The position numbers and the translations under genes were made by a program. This document shows, in pieces, positions 1 through 4,921 of a stretch of DNA of 10,186 nucleotides. Origin of the DNA: Desulfobacterales bacterium. Lineage in GTDB: Bacteria > Desulfobacterota > DSM-4660 > Desulfatiglandales > Desulfatiglandaceae. Where the stretch lies: NCBI GenBank assembly GCA_027061865.1, contig JAMOVZ010000069.1, positions 1 to 10,186 on the forward strand, in the 5' to 3' direction. Position 1 is the first letter of the stretch; each line of letters starts with the position of its first letter. A model generated the notes under the pieces. The model was not told the DNA's origin, ran no database searches, and saw only the letters and a list, made by a program, of their open reading frames with translations.

Positions 1-184
1 TGGTATCCACCCTAGTCAGGTAAGACTTTGGAAGAGGCAATTTCTGGATAATGCCTCTGCTGTGTTTGAAAAGTCTCAGAAAAAGGAAAAGAAGCTTGAA
101 AAGCAAATCCAGGAGCTTTACAGGCAGATAGGCCAACTGACAGTGGAGAGGGATTTTTTAGCCAGAAAGTCCGGTCTGCTATGA
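1..184 (+). CDS. IS3-family transposase OrfA, C-terminal part (5' end outside window)
   Basis: Reading in frame from base 2 gives about 60 residues, beginning GIHPSQVRLWKRQF and ending VERDFLARKSGLL before TGA at 182-184. The first part is the end of a helix-turn-helix DNA-binding domain. The middle, rich in Lys, Glu and Leu (EKKLEKQIQELY), is the leucine-zipper-like coiled coil used for OrfA dimerisation. OrfA binds the IS ends and is the N-terminal half of the OrfAB transposase made by frameshifting. It overlaps the orfB start by four bases (ATGA). Confidence 0.85.
   Translation, partial: GIHPSQVRLWKRQFLDNASAVFEKSQKKEKKLEKQIQELYRQIGQLTVERDFLARKSGLL
154..160 (+). promoter_or_regulatory. candidate -1 ribosomal frameshift heptamer (T TTT TTA)
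   Basis: Within orfA the bases TTTTTTA are read as ..T TTT TTA in the zero frame (Phe-Leu of the ERDFLA motif). This is a classical X XXY YYZ slippery site. OrfB lies in the -1 frame and is open across this point, so slippage here would produce the OrfAB fusion typical of the family. I did not find a convincing downstream stimulator, and the ATGA overlap at 181-184 offers coupled initiation as an alternative. Confidence 0.45.
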
Positions 185-1022
185 GTCAGAAGGAGAGGAA
201 GGCTTTAGTAGAGCCGGAAAACAACCAATTGAGCATTAGTAGCCAGTGTAGGTGCCTAGGCATTAGCAGATCTTCTGTTTATTACAAGGCCAGGAGTTTT
301 TCTGAGAGGAATCTGGCCCTGATGAAGGCTATTGATAAGCAATATCTAAAGACTCCCTACTATGGCAGGCGAAGGATGTGCCAAGCCATTAGAAAACGAG
401 GATTCCAGGTAGGGGAGAAAAAGATAAGTCGCTTGATGAACCATATGGGGCTTAGAGCTATAGCTCCAGGGCCTTGTACCAGTAAAAAGGCTCCAGAATA
501 TAAGTATATCCCTACCTGCTTCGAGACATTACTGTCGATAGGGCAAATCAAGTATGGTGCACAGACATCACCTATATTCCCATAGACGGAGGCTTTATGT
601 TTCTTTGTGTAATCATGGATTGGTATAGCCGAAAAATACTTGCCTGGAGTCTATCTAACACCCTGGATGCTGAGTTTTGTGTGGCTTGTCTTGAGATGGC
701 TCTTTCGCGACATGGAAGGCCTGAGATATTCAACTCGGATCAAGGTAGCCAATATACCAGTGAAGATTTCATTAACATCCTGAAGGACAAAGGTATAAAG
801 ATCAGCATGGATGGCAAAGGATGCTTTATGGATAACATCTTCATAGAAAGGCTCTGGCGATCATTAAAATACGAGCTTATCTATATCCAGGAGTTTTCTT
901 CAGTGCGTAAATTGCGATTAGGCCTTAAGAGATGGATTGAGCACTATAACCAGGATAGATTTCATCAAAGTCTCAACTACCAGATCCCTGATGAAGTCTA
1001 TGAGCTTGCCCTGGCAGCTTGA
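181..1022 (+). pseudogene. IS3-family transposase OrfB, broken by a frameshift near 502-507
   Basis: OrfB is the catalytic rve/DDE integrase-like half of an IS3 transposase. The first 108 residues or so (an HTH_21-like region with ISRSSVYYKARSF and YGRRRMCQAIRKRG) are read from the ATG at 181. After PEYK the family pattern continues in another frame as YPYLLRD..VDRANQVWCTDITY, then runs without interruption to the stop at 1020-1022. A single missing base at about 504-505 restores the expected K-x-YPYLL reading. In the original frame the protein runs out of family sequence and stops at 583-585. The DDE triad is present across the two frames: Asp at 564-566 (WCTDITY), Asp at 738-740 (NSDQGSQY) and Glu at 846-848 (DNIFIERLW). 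The ATG at 597 is therefore not a true gene start. A sequencing error is an alternative to genuine decay. Confidence 0.85.
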
Positions 1023-1060
1023 GGAAAAGAGTGAAGGCGATCAAAAAATGCCAGATCAAC

Positions 1061-1085
1061 TGTACAAAAATTGGGGACCACTTCA
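1061..1085 (+). repeat. probable right terminal inverted repeat of the IS3 element
   Basis: About 40 bases after the orfB stop, the sequence TGTACAAAAATTGGGGACC leads into ACTTCA. IS3-family ends are of this kind and usually finish in ..CA. The end is assigned from family appearance only, because the matching left repeat is outside the window; it could extend several bases further (ACTTCACA). Confidence 0.5.
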
Positions 1086-1203
1086 CACTTCACATATCTA
1101 TTTGTTAAAAAACGCATAAATATAAGATTTTTCAAGATCGACCACGCTATTGCCTCACAATTAATGCATCATAGTAAAATCGAATTGGCTGTGAATTCTT
1201 TGG
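1086..1203. other. A+T-rich spacer between IS end and operon terminator
   Basis: This stretch of about 120 bases lies between the IS end and the hairpin after the last operon gene. I see no gene, RNA or repeat in it. Short reading frames crossing it have no ribosome-binding site or recognisable family. It is probably the original 3' flank of the operon. Confidence 0.5.
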
Positions 1204-1229
1204 AAAAAATCAGGGAGGACTTTATCCTC
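1204..1229 (-). terminator. probable Rho-independent terminator of the four-gene operon
   Basis: On the - strand, directly after the TAA of the VWA gene, the transcript reads GAGGA-TAAAG-TCCTC, a 5-bp stem with a 5-base loop. Five bases later it runs into TTTTTT (the A-run at 1204-1209 on the + strand). The position right after the last gene is apt, but the stem is short and the T-run is not immediately adjacent, so termination may be inefficient. Confidence 0.45.
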
Positions 1230-2717
1230 TTAAAATTTCATTTTGAAAAGTGTGGTCATTACTTCAGATGATTGCTCTATAACTAACACCCTGCCCCTGC
1301 TATTTCTGACTGCCTCGGCAAGTTCCAAACTAACATGTTCTTTTTCTCCCACTAGCACAAGAATCAATTCATGTTTGTGGGTGATATCCTCCAGAACTGG
1401 AACTAATGATTGAATATTCCTCCTGATTTCCTCATCATTCCTTCCAATTCGTCCGTCTGTGGCAAGCAGAAAAAGACCTTTCTGCCTTGCACCATCAACA
1501 AGGACAGACAAATCAGTTGGAGAAAGAAATGTCCGGTCAGAACCAGGACTCAGAAGAAGGGTTTGCCTGACCAGATCAAGGCCGGCGGAGGTCTGCCAAC
1601 CTGAGTATCGGCTTTCGCTAGCAAAGACCAAAGCCGCCAAGCGCCTTCCGGGGCCGGCATCTTTCATGATTCGAAAAAAGGCCTTCAGAAGCGCTCTTGC
1701 AAAAGTATCCGGTTTTTCAGGATCACCAAGGCTTCCCGACACATCTAGTATTATACCTATGTCTGAAAGGCGATTGTAGATGGATTCTCCCTCCTCCTGA
1801 CTTGACACCTCAAATCTGTGGACAGCAGGATACAATCTCGGTGGATTAGTCAACATCAGTCTTGGTCTTGACCAGCGAAGCCGTTTCCCATGAATCTGTA
1901 ATCTATGTCCTACTGGTAAGACTGCAACAGGGCTTCTGTTGTCAAGCCATGGGATTCTCAAGTCCCTGGCTTCCGCATCTATTTCCTCACGCACAATATC
2001 TAGATGAAATCCTCTGTTGTCAATCTGGTCTCGGCCGTTATAGCCGGTACTTTTTCTTCCCCGGCGAACAAGCCCTGCTTTTTCAAAGCGACTTTTGTAT
2101 TCAATCCATTCAGTAATAACTGCCTCAGTAAGCCTTTCGATACGATCAGGCCAATCGGCAACAGCTGGAAGAGGATGTGCGACAGACTCGAAAATGCTAT
2201 AAATAGATGATGCTTTCGGCAGTCTTCCCCATGCCCAATCCAAGGCATTCAAGAAAAAAGGTGAGAAGCTTCCATGCTGCCTCACCTCTTTTTTCAATCC
2301 TTCAAGGCCATGTCCACGGATATCAAATTGAGGAATTTCCCAGTCTTTCATCCACTGGTATATACACAGCAGGACAAAGAGTTTTGAAATGGCCTTTATC
2401 ACCTCAGCTTCAGAATCTCGCAGCCATCTTTTTTCCTTTTGTTTTCTCCCCTTGCGGAGGGCTGGCAACAAGGCCCTCACTCGGTCTTGGATCAATTTTT
2501 TCCCTCTTCCCCCCTTGGGGCAAACCGTCCACAATCCATGCTCTCTAGCCATTATTACTGAAAAAAGGGATAGTTTAGCTTCTTCATCCGGCCAGATATC
2601 AGGATCAAAGACTATCTGCACAGGCCTGGCCCAAGGTCTGAAAACCATGACAGGGGGTTGGACACCAGTAACCGGCCTAGTTTCCCAATTAAGTGGCGTG
2701 TCAAAAAACAATTTCAT
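1230..2717 (-). CDS. VWA-domain (MIDAS) protein, predicted partner of the adjacent MoxR ATPase
   Basis: This 495-residue soluble protein ends the operon. Residues about 318-490 form a von Willebrand factor A domain. Its metal-ion-dependent adhesion site (MIDAS) is complete: DVSGS at 325-329 (the DxSxS motif), a Thr candidate at 401 (SPTDLS), and Asp421 in LLATDGRIG. The N-terminal ~310 residues are mostly helical and charged (for example RKGRKQKEKRWLR at 89-101), have no signal peptide or membrane segment, and match no family I recognise. The layout of an N-terminal helical region and a C-terminal VWA resembles the VWA partners of MoxR ATPases (ViaA, CbbO, NorD), which use the MIDAS to engage the client. 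The ATG at 2715-2717 overlaps the ATPase stop codon by four bases (ATGA). No good Shine-Dalgarno precedes it, so translation is probably coupled. The stop is about 145 bases short of the IS end, so the gene looks intact. Confidence 0.85.
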   Translation of the reverse strand: MKLFFDTPLNWETRPVTGVQPPVMVFRPWARPVQIVFDPDIWPDEEAKLSLFSVIMAREHGLWTVCPKGGRGKKLIQDRVRALLPALRKGRKQKEKRWLRDSEAEVIKAISKLFVLLCIYQWMKDWEIPQFDIRGHGLEGLKKEVRQHGSFSPFFLNALDWAWGRLPKASSIYSIFESVAHPLPAVADWPDRIERLTEAVITEWIEYKSRFEKAGLVRRGRKSTGYNGRDQIDNRGFHLDIVREEIDAEARDLRIPWLDNRSPVAVLPVGHRLQIHGKRLRWSRPRLMLTNPPRLYPAVHRFEVSSQEEGESIYNRLSDIGIILDVSGSLGDPEKPDTFARALLKAFFRIMKDAGPGRRLAALVFASESRYSGWQTSAGLDLVRQTLLLSPGSDRTFLSPTDLSVLVDGARQKGLFLLATDGRIGRNDEEIRRNIQSLVPVLEDITHKHELILVLVGEKEHVSLELAEAVRNSRGRVLVIEQSSEVMTTLFKMKF

Positions 2718-4051
2718 GGCTGTACATCTGCAAATCTCATTACCCAGCAGTCAATTTTTTCTTCCGCATATTTACGCAGTTCATTCTGATCAAGTTCCTT
2801 TAATGGTTTTGTTCTAAATTTGTCGGGAAGCGATTCCCGGCGTTTTCTCACTGCATTTAATGCCTTGTTTAGGGCTATCCACTCTGAACCAGCAGACTGG
2901 TTTTTCCATTCATAAGAAAGCCCCAATTTCCTGTACAGGACCAATGGAGCAATGGCCCAAAGATCCTCCACCATTACCTGGCAAGGGGTATCCTTTTCAA
3001 TCGCCAGCCGTGCCAACACTAGCCCTCTGGCAGAGGATAGAAGATGCCTCAAGCTTCTCTGGGAAGGTGCCTGTACTGCTCCGCATAGGTTTCCCACCGG
3101 ATTCAAGTCTGTAGTGGCCGCATAACGGCACTCTCTTTTGCGGCAGTACGATTCGGTAAAATCAAGTAGCTCCTTCAAGGGTGGATATATCCCATCTTGT
3201 TCAAGTTCAGCGCAGTAACTCATGCCTGAAAGATAGATCAGCATACGCCTGGCCTCGTCCGAAACCTTTATTTTCGGCAAGAAACTCCACAACTTTATTA
3301 TTCTTTCCAGGTAACTAGTTTCTGCCGCCCTGAATCCGGTGGCTTCGGGATCTTGTTCCATGTACTCGAGCATGATGTGGCAATCATCAGCACCCTGGTA
3401 AAAAGCGTCTAGTGCAAGTGTCAACACAGCCCTATCACGCAGGGCTTTATCCATATCCGTCACCAGATAGGCGTCCCCTTCATTGATTGTCAGCACCCTA
3501 AATTGGTACTGCCTGCCTATACCAGGCACCTCCTTTCCCACTGGAAAGCTCTTGCCCTCTATATCCATTTCCATGTCAAGAAGGGGAATGAGATAGCTCT
3601 GGATCATGGCCGGGGCCCGATTAGGCTCATTTAGGATCAGGGCTGGAACATGCAAGGGCTTGGCCGCCTCAAGGGCCTCTTTCAAGCTCTTCTTGCCTGA
3701 ATGAACATCCCCATAGTTGATGTCCAGGAAATCGGAAGGCTCCATGGCCGGTGTTATGGTCTTGTTGACGAAACCATCGCCTCCAAACAGTCCATTCAGG
3801 GCGAGTTTTGCAAGCCGTGTCTTGCCGGTTCCGGTCTTGCCTGTGAGCAGGCAGTCATTGCATGTTATGACGCCGAGCAGCAGGACTTCCCACAACTTCA
3901 GCGCAATCCCTGAAGAGCATTCATTACATTTGTATTTGATTACAGGCCTGTTGTTCACATAAGGCCTAGTGGCTTCAGCCACGATATCCCTAAGCTCTCC
4001 AAATTCTGAAACTGCTTCCTCGACTGTTTTAAATGAGTCCAAAGTTTCCAT
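2714..4051 (-). CDS. MoxR-type AAA+ ATPase
   Basis: This is a 445-residue AAA+ ATPase of the MoxR/RavA/CbbQ type. Visible elements are Walker A GKTGTGKT at 71-78; a Walker B-like strand PALILNE at 136-142 followed by NRAP at 144-147 (family form DE.NRA); sensor-1 Asn190 in VLTINEGD; arginine-finger candidates Arg205/Arg207 in ALRDRAVL; and a helical lid with sensor-2 Arg332 in SQRSLRHLL, ending VEDLWAIAPLVLYRKL, as in the family lid. The usual Walker B Asp is Asn141 here. Two CxxC pairs (Cys42/45 and Cys64/67) precede Walker A. The C-terminal ~70 residues are basic and helical. It starts at ATG 4051, with GGGAG seven bases upstream, overlaps the previous gene by 23 bases and the VWA gene by four. 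MoxR proteins form hexamers that remodel a client with a VWA adaptor; the obvious client here is the co-encoded RNA polymerase, which is inference. It lacks GAFTGA and so is not an ordinary sigma-54 activator. Confidence 0.9.
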   Translation of the reverse strand: METLDSFKTVEEAVSEFGELRDIVAEATRPYVNNRPVIKYKCNECSSGIALKLWEVLLLGVITCNDCLLTGKTGTGKTRLAKLALNGLFGGDGFVNKTITPAMEPSDFLDINYGDVHSGKKSLKEALEAAKPLHVPALILNEPNRAPAMIQSYLIPLLDMEMDIEGKSFPVGKEVPGIGRQYQFRVLTINEGDAYLVTDMDKALRDRAVLTLALDAFYQGADDCHIMLEYMEQDPEATGFRAAETSYLERIIKLWSFLPKIKVSDEARRMLIYLSGMSYCAELEQDGIYPPLKELLDFTESYCRKRECRYAATTDLNPVGNLCGAVQAPSQRSLRHLLSSARGLVLARLAIEKDTPCQVMVEDLWAIAPLVLYRKLGLSYEWKNQSAGSEWIALNKALNAVRKRRESLPDKFRTKPLKELDQNELRKYAEEKIDCWVMRFADVQP

Positions 4052-4919
4052 TATAAAACTCCCTTTTAATATTCCTAAAGGTAGTAAGAGAAAAATCTAC
4101 AGTTTTGCCGGTTTTGTTAATAAATATCCTTTGTATTGCGTCAAGCAGATCCTTATCGTTTGTATATTCTCCATTTTTGGCACTTAGCGCCTTTGTCATC
4201 GCAACAATGACCGAACGCCTGTGAACAGGCAACCTGTCTTCCGTAAAAATAGAGGCGCACAGAATCACCTCCCTGTTTGGCAACTTCAACCAGGTGTTTC
4301 CAAGCACATTGCCTACAAAGGTATTGACGCCGCTGACTTCTTTTTGCCCACTTCTGATCTCTTCCCATTTTTCCCGTATGAATTCAGAGACCGATACAGC
4401 CGGAAGGAATAAGTCCCTGTCATCCTCTTCCGACCGTTCAAGCCAGTCATTGAAATGGATTAGAAGAAAATCCGCGAACCGCTCAAACAACAGGATTCTC
4501 TCCATGATCAACTGACGCAGCGGCTCTAATTTATTATCATTTGAAGTAGCGATTTTTTTGCTGCAAAGGAGCTTTCTCTCATGGATGACATGATTAAATC
4601 CATTCCCTGGCAGATGAACTATCTCGAGAGAAGGAGCAATCCACGGCTCTGTCCGCATGAAATTCCTGGACAGGGGCGTTTCTATTTTTTCAGACTCATC
4701 AAGATATTCATCTTCAGGGTCTTCCCTCTCGTCTACAGGAATTTCTGAAGGATCCTCATCCGCTATCGCCTGTTCGGTATCAGAATCTTTAGGCTGCCCC
4801 TCTTCCTGTGCCGATTCAGGCATTTCATGGAGATCAGAAAAGGGCCTGGCCGCAATGGCCGCTTGCTCCTCCATCAGAGGGTTTCTTCGGCCTCTACCTT
4901 CACCTCTCCTACCGCTCAT
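4029..4919 (-). CDS. uncharacterised RNAP-operon protein; disordered charged N-terminus, possible sigma-54-like C-terminal region
   Basis: I do not recognise a family with certainty. The 296-residue protein begins with a Gly/Arg tail (GRRGEGRGRR at 3-12), then a strongly acidic, probably disordered stretch to about residue 82, then a mixed helical region with no cysteine motif or membrane segment. By eye, residues 93-290 follow the order of sigma-54 (RpoN) core-binding and DNA-binding regions: WIAPSLEIV (93-101) against Y-I-V-P-D-V; LRQLIMERILLFERF (134-148) against the LIKSLEQR helix; a helix-turn-helix-like VNTFVGNVLGNTWLKLP (198-214) against STVSR..KY..TPRG; and RSVIVAMTKALS (235-246) plus SLTTFRNIKREF (277-288) against the ..IRALV..LI and RpoN-box region. 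No RpoN-box residue pattern is strictly kept, so this is a hypothesis. The ATG at 4919 follows the polymerase stop by two bases, with GGAGG seven bases upstream. Alternatives are an unrelated DNA-binding or polymerase assembly factor. Confidence 0.75.
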   Translation of the reverse strand: MSGRRGEGRGRRNPLMEEQAAIAARPFSDLHEMPESAQEEGQPKDSDTEQAIADEDPSEIPVDEREDPEDEYLDESEKIETPLSRNFMRTEPWIAPSLEIVHLPGNGFNHVIHERKLLCSKKIATSNDNKLEPLRQLIMERILLFERFADFLLIHFNDWLERSEEDDRDLFLPAVSVSEFIREKWEEIRSGQKEVSGVNTFVGNVLGNTWLKLPNREVILCASIFTEDRLPVHRRSVIVAMTKALSAKNGEYTNDKDLLDAIQRIFINKTGKTVDFSLTTFRNIKREFYNGNFGLI

Positions 4920-4921
4920 AA

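Larger units (their letters stand above)
1..1085 (+). mobile_element. IS3-family insertion sequence, 3' portion (left end outside window)
   Basis: The segment carries the end of orfA, an overlapping orfB in the -1 frame, and a terminal sequence after orfB, which is the standard IS3-family layout. The left inverted repeat and first part of orfA lie beyond the window. The right end is placed at about 1085 because the sequence after orfB (TGTACAAAAATTGG followed by GGACCACTTCA) has the look of an IS3-family terminal repeat; without the left end this cannot be confirmed, and no target-site duplication can be checked. The orfB frame is interrupted, so the copy is probably not autonomous. I cannot assign the IS3 subgroup securely. 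Confidence 0.85.

Noticed and set aside
61..80. A-rich tract in orfA (CAGAAAAAGG) as the frameshift site
   Set aside because: A stop codon in the -1 frame shortly downstream (TGA within GCTTGA near 93-98) would end the product, so slippage must occur later, as at 154-160.
597..1022. Independent integrase-like gene starting at the ATG at 597
   Set aside because: The same frame holds conserved transposase sequence upstream of this ATG, including the first catalytic Asp at 564-566; it is the second half of the frameshifted orfB.
1240..1266. Possible second IS terminal repeat at the VWA 3' end (GTGTGGTCATTACTTCA resembles GGGGACCACTTCA reversed)
   Set aside because: The match is short and gapped, and the segment encodes the last residues of an apparently intact protein; chance similarity is more likely.
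1071..1271. Small open frame between the IS end and the VWA gene on the + strand
   Set aside because: It begins in the IS end, overlaps the 3' end of the VWA gene antisense, and has no ribosome-binding site or family resemblance.
2714..4051. Classical sigma-54 activator (NtrC-type) ATPase
   Set aside because: No GAFTGA loop motif, receiver domain or Fis-type helix-turn-helix; the NRA motif after Walker B and the lid fit MoxR, and a VWA gene follows.
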